A stretch of DNA of 64,000 nt from Piliocolobus tephrosceles (lineage: Eukaryota; Chordata; Mammalia; Primates; Cercopithecidae). Of the stretch, positions 46,741 to 57,690 are shown piece by piece (position 1 is the first letter of the stretch; every line of letters begins with the position of its first letter). A program made the translations under genes and the position numbers. The notes under the pieces were generated by a model, which did not search any database, was not told the DNA's origin, and was given only the letters and a program-made list of their open reading frames with translations. Location: assembly GCF_002776525.5 (NCBI RefSeq), contig NC_045441.1, positions 126,445,114-126,509,113 on the forward strand, written 5' to 3'.

Positions 46741-46928
46741 TTTACAAGATAGAGGGGAAAGAAAGGATTGAGGCAAACTGTAGGTTAGGATTTCATAGTC
46801 AGAATAAAAAGAATTAGGTAAACTGACTAAGACATTAGAGACAAAAGCATTCAGGCTCCTCTTCTTTCACCTGTCCTCTTTTCCACAGGCGGAGCGAAAG
46901 GAGCTTTCGCTCTTTTCCACAGCATAAA
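46741..46928 (+). repeat. 154-bp duplicated segment, copy 2, with hairpin insertion
   Basis: Same sequence as 46063-46216 except that after 'ctcttttccacag' (46876-46888) 34 extra bases are present (46889-46922): a G+C-rich piece containing the inverted repeat gagcgaaag/ctttcgctc (46892-46900 and 46904-46912) and a second 'ctcttttccacag' (46910-46922). Then 'cataaa' resumes the homology. Confidence 0.95.
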
Positions 46929-47224
46929 ATGAGCACACACAGAAAATTTCTTGAGGAGATTGCAGTCTACAAGGGCTATGGGCTTTAACCCTTGTAGAAT
47001 GTAGATATATTATTTTTTAATTTTGCATTTTTAATACCAACCAATTATGAATGCTATGACAAATATCATTCAAACAATACACTTTGAGAGGTGGTGTTAG
47101 TGGAGATTTCCAGTGTGAGGTCCTTGAATATAGACAATTTTGAAGCTTTTCCCTTCTTTATAATTAGTTGTCTATTAAAAGATCCCCTTCAGAGAATTCC
47201 ACCACTTGAGAGAAGGGAGAGTTC
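46929..47224. other. unassigned non-coding stretch
   Basis: Nothing recognised. Confidence 0.4.
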
Positions 47225-47360
47225 CTGAGACCATTAATCCTACATTCTTATTGTGCACATAAGGCAATATGGGTCCAAGCAAAGGAAGAAACATGTCCAG
47301 CTTCTCAGAAGCAGAGCTGGGATTGGAATTCAGGTCTCCTCTGGCTCAGCGTATTCTCTT
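47225..47360 (+). repeat. MIR SINE 3' part
   Basis: 'gcagagctgggattggaattcaggtctcctctggctc' is typical of the MIR 3' half, plus strand. Confidence 0.75.
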
Positions 47361-47454
47361 TTACCAGAAATATCTCTTTGATTTACCTCAATAGTGCCTT
47401 TGGGTGGAATTCAAAGCATTTGAACATGGCATTATGATACAAGTTGCAGATGAG

Positions 47455-47600
47455 GAGTCCCTGTGCTTTGGTAAAGTCTCCCTATCACTAGCCGGTTGAG
47501 TAATCTTAGGAAATGTTTTAATCTTTTTAAATCACAGTCTTCTCCTCTGTAAAGTGAAGTTGTTCGATATGATTTTTATAATCATTTTGCTTCATAACGT
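47455..47600 (+). repeat. MIR-like fragment
   Basis: 'gttgagtaatcttaggaaatgttttaatctttttaaatcacagtcttctcctctgtaaagtgaag' follows the MIR core. Confidence 0.6.
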
Positions 47601-48006
47601 GTGACTCGTTGATTTTAACCTGTTATATTTGTGAGTTAACTTCTACTTTTTCACAAAGCACATGGGCCCTCTTTTCCTTCATTAAAATTCTCTGGATTGC
47701 TGATAAAAATGATGTTGAAACCAGACAAACTCTAAGGACAAAATAGACATTTTCAGACATGTAAGAACTCAGAAAATTTATTTCCCTAGGGCCTAGTTTT
47801 AAGAAGTAATTTATGGCTATACTCCAGCAAATCAAGAAGCTAAGAAATATGTGAGTCAAGAAGTGATAAGAAAATCCTAGGGTGATAAGTATATAACATG
47901 CCTATGAAACAATTCATCAAAATTAGAACAAGCCAGTGTTTTCAGAAGAAAAAATGAAATCAATTCCAAAAATAAACAGGAAGCTAAATGACATTAGTCG
48001 CATGTT
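47601..48006. other. unassigned non-coding stretch
   Basis: Nothing recognised. Confidence 0.4.
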
Positions 48007-48021
48007 GAAAAACATGTTTGC

Positions 48022-48428
48022 GCCGGGCGCGGTGGCTCAAGCCTGTAATCCCAGCACTTTGGGAGGCCGAGACGGGCGGATCACGAGGTCAGGAGATCGA
48101 GACCATCCTGGCTAACACGGTGAAACCCCGTCTCTACTAAAAAATACAAAAAAACTAGCCGGGCAAGGTGGCGGGTGCCTGTAGTCCCAGCTACTCGGGA
48201 GGCTGAGGCAGGAGAATGGCGTAAACCCGGGAGGCGGAGCTTGCAGTGAGCTGAGATCCGGCCACTGCACTCCAGCCTGGGGACAGAGCAAGACTCCGTC
48301 TCAAAAAAAAAAAAAAAAAAAAAAAAAANNNNNNNNNNNNNNNNNNNNNNNNNNNNNNNNNNNNNNNNNNNNNNNNNNNNNNNNNNNNNNNNNNNNNNNN
48401 NNNNNNNNNNNNNNNNNNNNNNNNNNNN

Positions 48429-48466
<38 letters not shown>
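48022..48466 (+). repeat. young AluY (Old World monkey type) containing the assembly gap
   Basis: Near-consensus Alu 'gccgggcgcggtggctcaagc' with 'gatccggccactgc' in the right arm. The poly(A) tail runs A26 to 48328, then 100 N (48329-48428), then A38 to 48466. Flanks 48007-48021 and 48467-48481 are both 'gaaaaacatgtttgc', a perfect 15-bp target duplication, at a TT/GAAA site close to the L1 endonuclease preference. Everything missing is therefore inside the tail or within material that follows it. Confidence 0.96.
48329..48428. other. assembly gap (100 N)
   Basis: Exactly 100 N flanked by A on both sides: a conventional gap of unknown size inside a poly(A) tail. Confidence 0.99.
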
Positions 48467-48468
<2 letters not shown>

Positions 48469-48481
48469 AAAACATGTTTGC

Positions 48482-48907
48482 ATACATGTGTTTTTTATCA
48501 TTTAACAAGAACAAAGAGACAGTAACAAACACCCAGAGGAAAAAATTCATAAAAACATCAAAGAGTTCAAATATCAAGCAAACTAAAATGTGGTATAAGT
48601 TAGAGCAATTAAAAAGGTAAGATAAATTATTTGACCTGGAAGATAGGAACATTGCATGTCCTTTGCATTGGGGTCATGGCCTTTAAGTATTTCAGAAAAA
48701 AAAGATGCAATTTTAGCACGCTACTGAGCTCTGCAGCATACATTATTAACATACCATGCTAATGAAATTTCATGTTCTTGATTTTCAGCTCTTAGCATTT
48801 CCTCATCTTCTCTTCTCCCTTCTGCACAGTTTCTATTAATTATATTGTTACAGTTGTAAAGTTGTAATCTATTTGGTAGCAATATTAAAAGTTCTACATG
48901 TTGTCAC
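48482..48907. other. unassigned non-coding stretch
   Basis: Nothing recognised. Confidence 0.4.
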
Positions 48908-49207
48908 TTTTTTATTTTTTATTTTTTGATGGAGTTTCATTGTTGTTACCCAGGCTGGAGGGCAGTGGTGCAAACTCGTTCACTGCAACCTCCGCCTCCA
49001 GGGTTCAAATGATTCTCCTGCCTAAGCCTCCCGAGTAGCTGGGATTACAAGCGCCCATCACCACACCCGACTAATTTTTGTAGTTTTAGTAGAGAGGGGA
49101 TTTCACCATATTGGCCAGGCTGCTCTCCAACTCCTGACCTCAGGTGATCCACCCGCCTCCGCCTCCCAAAGTACTGGGATTACAGGTGTGAGCCACTGCG
49201 CCCGGCC
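48908..49207 (-). repeat. AluS element
   Basis: Antisense Alu from 'ttttttgatggagtttcattg' to 'ccactgcgcccggcc'. An additional run of 18 T (49212-49229) lies just beyond its 5' end, unrelated to its own tail. Confidence 0.9.
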
Positions 49208-49229
49208 CTACTTTTTTTTTTTTTTTTTA

Positions 49230-49637
49230 ATTCTAAGAGTAAGATTCACATAAAATCTTCGTAGTGATTGCTTCTGTGAACAGAGACTGGGGAGGAAATG
49301 TGACGCAGAAATTGTAATGACTGCTTAATAAGTAAGTCTGTGACTGCTCCTAGATTGTAGGGCTCCTAAATTGAAAATGAAGTAGCACCAAAGGAATTAA
49401 ATAATGAAGAAACAAACAGGAGTAAGCCGGCATCGCATAATATCAAAGTAGGGAGACATGAGTATGTGCAAGGTTTCATTCATAGGTTTCTCTTCCCTCT
49501 TTTCTTGTTCTGAGTCTTTACCAACAATATTTTGAATTACACTGATCATAAAATCAGATTTTTTTTTAAACTAGAAGTAGGCTAACACTTTTAAATGGTC
49601 TACTGAACCATTTCATTTGCATTTCTTTGTTTTATGG
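49230..49637. other. unassigned non-coding stretch
   Basis: Nothing recognised. Confidence 0.4.
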
Positions 49638-49824
49638 CAGTGGTTCTCAAACTTCAGAGCGCATCAGACTCACCTGGAAGACTTGTTAAAACACAGATCA
49701 CTGGGGCTCACTTCCAGAGTATCTAACTCCGCAGGTCTAGAATAGGACCAGTGAATCTACATTTCTAATAATTCCCAGAAGATGCTGATATTGCTGGTCC
49801 CAGGACCCCATTTTAAAATCTCTG
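49638..49824 (+). repeat. MER5A hAT element, nearly complete
   Basis: 'cagtggttctcaaacttcag', 'gcatcagactcacctggaag', 'gcaggtctagaataggacc', 'gatgctgatattgctggtccc' in order on the plus strand, with the left terminal inverted repeat intact and the right one decayed. Confidence 0.9.
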
Positions 49825-51119
49825 ACCTAGGGAATGCCTGGGTGGCTTAATCACATTCTGCTAAATGGAAGTTTCTGGATGATTCCTGTCTCTAAAAGAC
49901 TGGGCTACATTAACCTAAAATAAACCAGTTTAAAATTTAAATCCTAATATGACTCTGACATTTAAGAGAGAAAAATTCTTCAAGCTTCAAGTTTCCATAG
50001 CCCTTCAATAACTGTTGAGCAGTCAGCTTTCATGGAGAGATCCAGTAGCACTGAATACAGTTGATGACCTTTCATATTTGGTTGCATTTCTGTTTCTCTG
50101 TGTGTGTGTGTGCGCCTGCACATGTGTACATATGTGCCCATATGGGTATATACTTATAGATACATGAATATAAATAATGTATAAATGTGTATGTGCAGAC
50201 ATACACTGTATAAATATACATTTGTTTTTGCTGATATCTTTATTCCTTTGCAATTTAAAAAGCTCAAGACTTTGTAAAAATGTAATCTAAATGTTCTTGA
50301 GAAGAAAATATGAGAAAAATCATTATTCTACCTAAATAATTTTTACTTCCTTTTGGTAGCTTTAGAAACTTGAGCTAAGGACATATACTTTTTAATTTTT
50401 AGTGGGGGCCAAAATGTTGCACTGCTGTTCTTTCTCTAAGCACCCACAATCTGGAGCTTGGGTCTGCATTTTGGGAGAGGTAATTTATTGCATATTTTAC
50501 ATTCCAAAGCCATTTCCCTAACAGAATCCTTAAAGATATCTGAATAAGACTTTCTATATGATTTTTGAGGATAATAGTTCATCACTGATTTCAAATCCTG
50601 ACCATATGGATACAAAGGAAAACCTCACTAAGCATGAATTTTGCTGTAATTCAAGAAAAATCAATCATTAACTATATGAAGGTTCATTTAAAGAGAAACA
50701 TTCTTCTTTTCATAGGGGATTTTTAAAGACGATTTTGTCCTTTGATCCTAGAATTAAACTTTTCATGAGTTATTTTAAAATGAAGAAATAGGTCCCTAAC
50801 TTCTCTGCACTCTTAGTAAATGGACAGTTATATTTATTTTATGGTGTTTAATTAAGTCTAGAAATGTGAATGGCCAGGTGTCCTTCTCAAATCTGAGTTG
50901 CATTATGGTTTGATGTGGGATAACATTTATTCCTTATTTGAACTTTGTCACTTGTTTGTATAAGGGTTGACAACCTGTTCTAGGATTGCTGTTAAGGCAG
51001 ACTGTGGTTTACAATCTTAACAAGAAAAGATGTTTCTGTTTCATAAACCAAAGCCATCTCTAAAGTGGGTAATGACAATAAATTTATTGTATTTTAATAC
51101 AAAGTCTACCTATTGATTT
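49825..51119. other. unassigned non-coding stretch with a TG repeat
   Basis: (TG)7 at 50099-50112 and ATA/TGTA-rich DNA to 50220; otherwise nothing recognised. Confidence 0.45.
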
Positions 51120-53460
51120 TTTAAAACAAGTTTATGGGGTATAATTGACATTCAAACAATCTGCACATAATAAAGGGTAAAATTAACCAGTTTATATATA
51201 TTTATAACCCATGAAACTATCATCAAAATTAACATAATGAATAATACCAACTTAATTTCAATACTATTCAAATACTCGGCTTCTATCATCTGTGTCTTTC
51301 TCCCTTTATATTGTTATTGTCACATACTACATATTCATACATTGGTCATTATAGATTTATAATTCGTTTTATGTATTTGCCTTTTAAATCATATAGAAAA
51401 AAAGAGGAGTTATAAACCCAAAGTACAATGATATTAGCTTTTGTATTTATCTACGTATTTACTTTTACTAGTGTTCTTGGTTTCTTCATACAGCTTTGAG
51501 TTACTGTTGGTTGTTCTTGAATTTCAGCCTGCAGGACTACCTTTAGGATTTCTTGTAGGATAGATGTACTGGTAACACAACCTCTCAGCTTTTGTGCATC
51601 TGGTACTGTCTTAATGTCTCCCTCATTCTTAAAGGATACAGTAATTTTGCCAGATATAAACTTCTTGGTTGACAGGCTTTTGGTTGTTGTTTCCCCAGCA
51701 CTTCATCATCCTGCTGCCTTCTGGACTCCATGGTTTCTGATTAGAAATCAGCTGTTAATTTCATTTGTATGTGACAAGTCATTTTTGTTGTTGTTTTCAA
51801 GACTGTACAATTTGACTACAATATGTCTTGGTGTCAATCTCTTTGAGTTAATCTTGCTTGATGTTTGTTGAGCTATTTTGATTATATGTTCATGTCTTTC
51901 ATCAAATTTGAGGAGTTTTGAGCCATTACATCTTCAAATATATTTTTTCTGCTCCTTTCTCTCTCTCTATTCTCCTTCTGGGACTCCCATGATTCAAATT
52001 TTGGTAAGTTTGATGGCATCTCACTGGTCCCTCAGATTTTGTTCATTTTTCTCTTTCTGCTGCTCAGACTGGATAACTTTCATTGTCTCATCTTCAAGTT
52101 TGCTGATTATTTCCTCTGCCTTCCTGCCAAAAATCTTCCATTGCACCCCTCTAGTGAAATTTTTCCTTTCAGCTATTGTGCTTTTCTGCTTCAGAATTTC
52201 TACTTGGTTCCTTTTTAAAATTTTTTTCTTTATTGACATTCCCTCATTGTTCATACACTGTTCTGATAATTTCCTTCACTTCTTCTGTTGATGGTTTTCT
52301 TTAGTCATTGAGCATACTTTTTTTTTTATTTATTTTTTTGTTTTTTGAGATGGAGTCTCGCTCTGTCACCCAGGCTGGAGTGCTGTGGCCAGATCTCAGC
52401 TCACTGCAAGCGCCGCCTCCCGGGTTCACGCCATTCTCCTGCCTCAGCCTCCCGGGTAGCTGGGACTACAGGCGCCCGCCACCTTGCCCGGCTAGTTTTT
52501 TTTTTTTTGTAGTTTTTAGTAGAGACGGGGTTTCACCGTGTTAGCCAGGATGGTCTCGATCTCCTGACCTCGTGATCCGCCCGTCTCGGCCTCCCAAAGT
52601 GCTGGGATTACAGGCTTGAGCCACCGCGCCCGGCCATACTTAACACAGCTCACTTCTACCACTAATAAATATTAATATCTCAGGGATAGTGTCAAATTCT
52701 TTTTTTTCCCTGTGAATTATCCATATTTTCTTTTTTTAAATTTATCATTTTCTCTTCTTTTTAAGGCTAATTAAGAAGTGAACGTGTTTCTTTTTATGCT
52801 TTTCAATTTTATTGTTGTTGTTGAAAACTGGACATTTTCAGTAACGTAAGGTGGTAACTCTGGAAATCAGATTTTCTCCATCCTCAGAGACTACTTTCTT
52901 GTGCTTGTTGTGAGCTGTATTAATCTCTTTGTATGATGAATTTTCCAAACCATTTTTGCAAAGTCTCTATTCCTTAGTGTGTGGTAACTGAAGTCCCAAT
53001 GTTCATTGTCTTTGCCATCAGCCTGTGGTCTGAAAGAGGTTTCTGCATATCCCAAATTTCAGTAGGCTCTCTCTTCCTCAATCATTCCCCTAGCTGCTGT
53101 GTTTGATTAGGTCCTAGAGCTCTGAAATAGCTGATTCTTGTAATTTGTCCCCAAGGTTACAGGTTGTTTCAGTAGAGAAATGAAACTCTGGAGGCTTCCA
53201 CTCGGACATTTTTCATGAAGACCCATTCCATCAGTCAGTGCTTTTTTAACAACCTGTGCACTGGTGGCTGGACTTTGTTGGGAACTGTCCCTAAATCAAT
53301 GGGACCTCTCAGCTTCTCCACTTGCAGAGCTATAGGATACATCTTCAACTTATCACAGTCTACCTTCAAGTAATATTATGCCACTTCATGAATAGTGTAA
53401 GAATCTTATAGTTACACACTTCTGTTTCTCCCCGCCATTCTTTTATGTTACTATTGTCAT
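51120..53460 (-). mobile_element. old L1/HAL1-type ORF1 and 5' region, split by an AluY
   Basis: On the minus strand 52021-52254 reads as an L1 ORF1-type coiled coil (KLEDETMKVIQSEQQKEKNEQ), the part just before the RNA-binding domain, without downstream intact ORF1. 52642-53300 continues as its 5' side, with 'gaaaatgtccagttttcaac' as a marker; 51120-51440 resembles old L1 3' UTR text. All frames are broken. HAL1 (ORF1-only L1) is an alternative to a full L1M. Confidence 0.65.
52333..52635 (-). repeat. AluY (Old World monkey type)
   Basis: Antisense Alu, near consensus, with 'gattacaggcttgagccacc' (sense 'gctcaagcctgtaatc'). T-rich tail at 52318-52345. Right flank 'atactt' (52636-52641) recurs at 52314-52319 as the start of a short target duplication. 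Its middle A-rich linker is expanded to a T12 run (52497-52508 on +). Confidence 0.93.
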
Positions 53461-53589
53461 ATACTTTACATTCAAATTCCACATATTGTCAATATTTTGT
53501 TTTAAAGTCATTTATTTAAAATATAACAATAAGAAAATATATATATATTTATTCATTTATTCAAATACTTACAATGTCCATTGCTCCTC
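53461..53589. other. junction between two old L1 fragments
   Basis: A+T-rich, including alternating TA at 53536-53549. Nothing assigned. Confidence 0.4.
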
Positions 53590-55242
53590 ATTCCTTTATG
53601 TCGATACGTATTTTCATATGGTAACAGTTTTCTTCTGTCTGAAGGACTTTCATTAACATTTCTTATAGTTCAGGTCTGTGGATGTTAAACTCTTTCCGCT
53701 TTTATATATCTGTAAAGGTTTTTATTTTCCATTTATTTTTATAGTTTTGTTGCTAAAGAATTATAGCTTTATAGTATATTTTTTCTTTTAGTACCTTAAA
53801 GATGTTGCTCCCTTTTCTTTTTGCTTTCATTATTTGTGATAAGGAATCTACCGGTATTCTCATTTTTGTGTTTTTTTCCTCTGGCTTTTAATAAGATTTT
53901 TTTTTTTTTTTTTTTTTTTGCAGTGGTTTTGACCAGTTACAGGATATTTTTATCTAGTTTTCTTCATGTTTCTTGTGTTTTGAGTTCGTTGAGTTTATTG
54001 AATTTGCATAGCTTTTTTTAAAGTAAAAGTGCTAAAAATTCCCAGAAATTACTTTTTTTTCAAATTGTTTTTATATCCTCCCTCTTTCTTCTTTTCTTTT
54101 AGGACTCCCATTACTTGTATATTAAAATAATTGAAGTTGTCCCATATTCTCCTAATGCATTTTTTTCACAGTTAAAAAGCTTTTCCTTTTCCATATTTCA
54201 TTTTGGATGTTTTCTATTGGTACATCTCTGTTTACTGATCTTTTCTTCTGTAGTGTCCAGATCTGCTCTTAATCTTTAGCAGTGTATTTTAAATCTCAGA
54301 TACTGTAATTATGTCTAGAAATTTCATTTGGGTCTCTTTTATATTTTTCATGTCTTTAACTCTGTGAACATCTGGAATATAAATATTTTAATATTTTTGC
54401 TAATGCTAACATCTGTGTCAATTCTGGGTTAGTTTCAGTTGGCTAACTTTCTCCTCTTGATACGTCATGTTTTCCTGCTTCTTTGGATGCCTATACATTG
54501 GATGTCAGATGTTGTGAATGTTTCTTTTTGTATGCTAGGTGCATTTATATTCCTCTATATCCTTGGGATTTGTTTAGAGATAAGATCCAATTATTTGGAA
54601 ACAATTTTGTCTTTTCAGCTCCTGCTTTTATGATTAGGCAGTCTTAGAGCAACATTTAGTCCATGGTTAATTATTCCTCATAGGTGAGTCAAGACCCGGT
54701 TGAGTGCCTCACAAATTATGAGGTTTTCTAGTGTGACGAGTGGCAATAGGCACTACTCTCAGTCCTTTGTGAGCACTGGACACTGTCCCTCAGATCATTT
54801 TGGATGGCTCTTTCTCCAAGTAGTTTCTTCACATACATATACTGATCAATACTTTATTGAATACTTAAGAGGAAGTCGCTGCAGATCTGTGGGGTTACTT
54901 CTCTGTGCAGTTCTCCCCTCTCTGATACTCATCTCTTATAAGTTCTAGCTGCCTCTATTTCCCAAACTTTCAGCTCTATCTGAACTCATGAACTTCTTAG
55001 GTCTTCCTAAATTAGCCCTCCCTGAATCACTATCTAGAAACTCTCTGAAGTCTATAAAATGAGGTGATTAAAGGGCTTATATAATTTGCTTTCCATCTCT
55101 CAGGAATCACTGCCTTTCTTCCCCTCCCCAAGGTCCTGTGTCTTAACAATCATTGTTTTATATATACACGTTTTTGGTTTAAAAACAAATTCTGGTGGGA
55201 GGGCAAATCTGGCCTGTTAGTCCATTTCGGAAGCAGAAGTCT
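53590..55242 (-). mobile_element. old L1 (L1M-type) 5' UTR/ORF1 region with its 5' end
   Basis: Minus-strand text runs from 'gacttctgcttcc' at 55242 (an L1 5' terminus) through 'ccagatttgccctcccacc' to 'aacatctttaaggtac' near 53790. It includes 'gacacagatgttagcattagc' and 'gggagtcctaaaag' as further order markers. A T23 run at 53897-53919 is an expansion inside it. All coding frames are destroyed. Confidence 0.65.
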
Positions 55243-57536
55243 TAATTTTTTAAAAAACCTCCTGCCTTATCAGGAACCCCATTTAGTCTCTGCTTGCTCT
55301 AATAGTCAACTTTTTCTTTACCTCATGATTTTGAGAGTCTAACTTAACTATAGTTAAAAATAGCATTTGTACCAACTACTTATAGGATCCAGAAAAAATA
55401 AACAAATGAACTATATTTCTTCATTTTTATTCTGTACATTTCCACACAATTCACAATACAGAAAAAGTGTCCAAAAGGTAACTGTAACTAGTCAATTTCT
55501 TTTTCAGAGATTAGTTCAGTCTCCCGAATTAAATCCATTGAAAATCTCTGTAGAGCAACACAGTGATCAAGATACTTTATATAAATAGGAAATGCAAGAA
55601 AATTAGGGAAAAATACTTTATGACTTTGTTACAAAAAAACTTAATTCTTCCCTTTCCCATCCCACCTCCCCCCACCCCACCCTCCCTCCACTTCGTATTA
55701 TCTGAATCCTACTTTACCTGGAAATAAAACTTCATCTTTCTACTGCCACAGCTGCTACTTGCTTATGGATTCCACCTGCCAGCTGGCAGTTTTGAAAAAG
55801 CTTGGTTCTGGGATGTGATAGGGCAGAATCAGAAATCACGAAAAAGCCCTTTATAATGTGACTGCAACTCTTCATACAGATGTAGCCTTTGCGAGTGGAA
55901 TACCCACAGCCAAGGGTACCCTGGATGCCTGGGAACGTTTTCCCACTTTGAAATCAAATTAAATCAAATATATTCATTCTTTTAGAACCAAGATTGTCCT
56001 CTATTCCTTAATTTTTCACAAGAATGGTTTTCCTCATTTTCAATCAGTTGTGGTCTGTATAATATTCAGATTCATGGTGGCCCACTTAACTATTGGTAAT
56101 TTTAAAAAACAGCCAAGCTAACCTTTGCTGAGACCTTTGCTGGCCCCTAACTTTTCAAAGATGTGTTTTGCAAAATATTCTGTTGTGTTAGAATATTTTG
56201 TCTGTGAGAGTTCTGAACCTCCTTCCCCAGGATGGCAAGAATCCAAACTTTCCCAACTTATAATCGGTAAGTCAGGGAGAGCATCAAAGTTCTACTTGCA
56301 TTGGAAATTATTGTTGTACGTAATTAGAGTCTCAATTCAACCAATGATGGGTGGGGAGAGTGGCAAATAAAAATTATTTGATCTCCAGAAGATTAGGAGA
56401 TCAGGAACCATTTGGGTGCATATAGAAGGTACAATAAATATCAAAGCTAGATGGTATCTTAAAAGTGATAAACCTCACCAACACATTTGTGAGAATTACC
56501 TATAAATTTTGAAACAAAAAATAGGGTAAACTGACAGGACTTTCGTATCTGTGTTTTATAAGTAAAGAGTAAAGACAATTTGTAAACATATATCTATCAT
56601 TTTTAAGAGGAAAATTTATATTTAAACCCAAAATAACAAGGTCACAGTCTCTGGATTTTTAAGTGAATATATTTACATTTGTGGGGGGGAAAAAAACCTC
56701 CCTAAATATTCCTTACTTTTTTCAAACTTTATCAGGGACCAGAACAAGTTTGTGGACAGGCGTAACGTATTACAAGAGGTTGGACAAACTCCTTCCAAAA
56801 ACCACCTCGTCCTTTGGAAAGCTCCATTAAAAAGCTCTTCTATTAGCTGACCCTGCTTCCCCCAAGTTCCACACATAATCTAATTCTTCTAGGCTGTATG
56901 AACTGAAATTTTCACAATACCCCTTGAAGCCACTTTGAACAAGTTTAATCTTTCTGTATGTTTCCTGAGTTTGATTTTCAATATCTGCTAACACTATCAG
57001 TCATTTATTTGATATTACTGTGAGAATTTGTGTTAATACTAGAGTCTTCTTATTGTACTACTTTTGAGAATCTTTTTTCCTTTCCTCATAACTCTGCCCT
57101 CTTTTATTCCCCCAAACCAGAGGCAAGAAGTAGAACAAGAAAGAAGGTGGAGCAAAAGCAGGTCTTTTCTGCAAGACTCTGGATATGGACTCGTTTCTTA
57201 AAATTATCTCAAGTGACTTCCTCCCTTACCCAGTCAACCTGAAATCTAGGAACTCAAGCTGTATTACAGAATTAAGGGATGATGGGTAATTAAAACTGTA
57301 ATCCACCTAAACAGAAATATGACAGAAACATTAGTCTACTGATAATGCGGTTAAGTCTTGTTTCATGACAAAAAGTTATAGAAGGCGCCTCCATGCCTCT
57401 GTATTTGTAGAGGATATAGAATTTCCCACCATGTTCTCCAGTCCTGACTCTACACCCCAAACAACAAATGGGTAGTAAGTAGGCGAAAGAACAATAAATC
57501 CTTTGTTTTCACTTTAACTCCTGAATTTGTTACCTT
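55243..57536. other. unassigned non-coding stretch
   Basis: A C-rich run at 55658-55690 and otherwise A+T-rich DNA. Short open frames (55367-55588, 56125-56370, 57030-57242) lack recognisable features. Confidence 0.4.
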
Positions 57537-57690
57537 TTTGCTTTAGTAGAAACATATCTTTTTTAGGAGATTTGGGAACTGACTAGCAATTGTTAGCCAG
57601 TTCCCAAATCTCCTAAATTGGCTAACAATTGACAAAAATGTTAGCCAATTCCCAAATCTCCTAAAAAAGATAGGTTTCTACTAAAGCAAA
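57537..57690. repeat. nested palindrome with 49-bp arms
   Basis: The left arm 57537-57585 ('tttgctttagtagaaac' onward) is inverted at 57642-57690 with three mismatches in 49 bp. Inside the 56-bp spacer, 'caattgttagcca' (57587-57599) pairs with 'tggctaacaattg' (57619-57631) perfectly, and 'gttcccaaatctcctaaa' between them is a third copy, inverted relative to the left arm (57562-57579). Not a transposon I recognise. Confidence 0.97.

Noticed and set aside
48191..48652. 153-codon minus-strand frame
   Set aside because: It reads through 100 N and poly(T) of the AluY; meaningless.
49212..49229. T18 beyond the AluS 5' end as a second Alu tail
   Set aside because: No Alu body follows it, and it may simply be part of an expanded target region; unresolved.
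52021..52254. Coiled-coil small protein on the minus strand
   Set aside because: As a gene: it is a fragment of decayed L1/HAL1 ORF1, flanked by further decayed L1 text.
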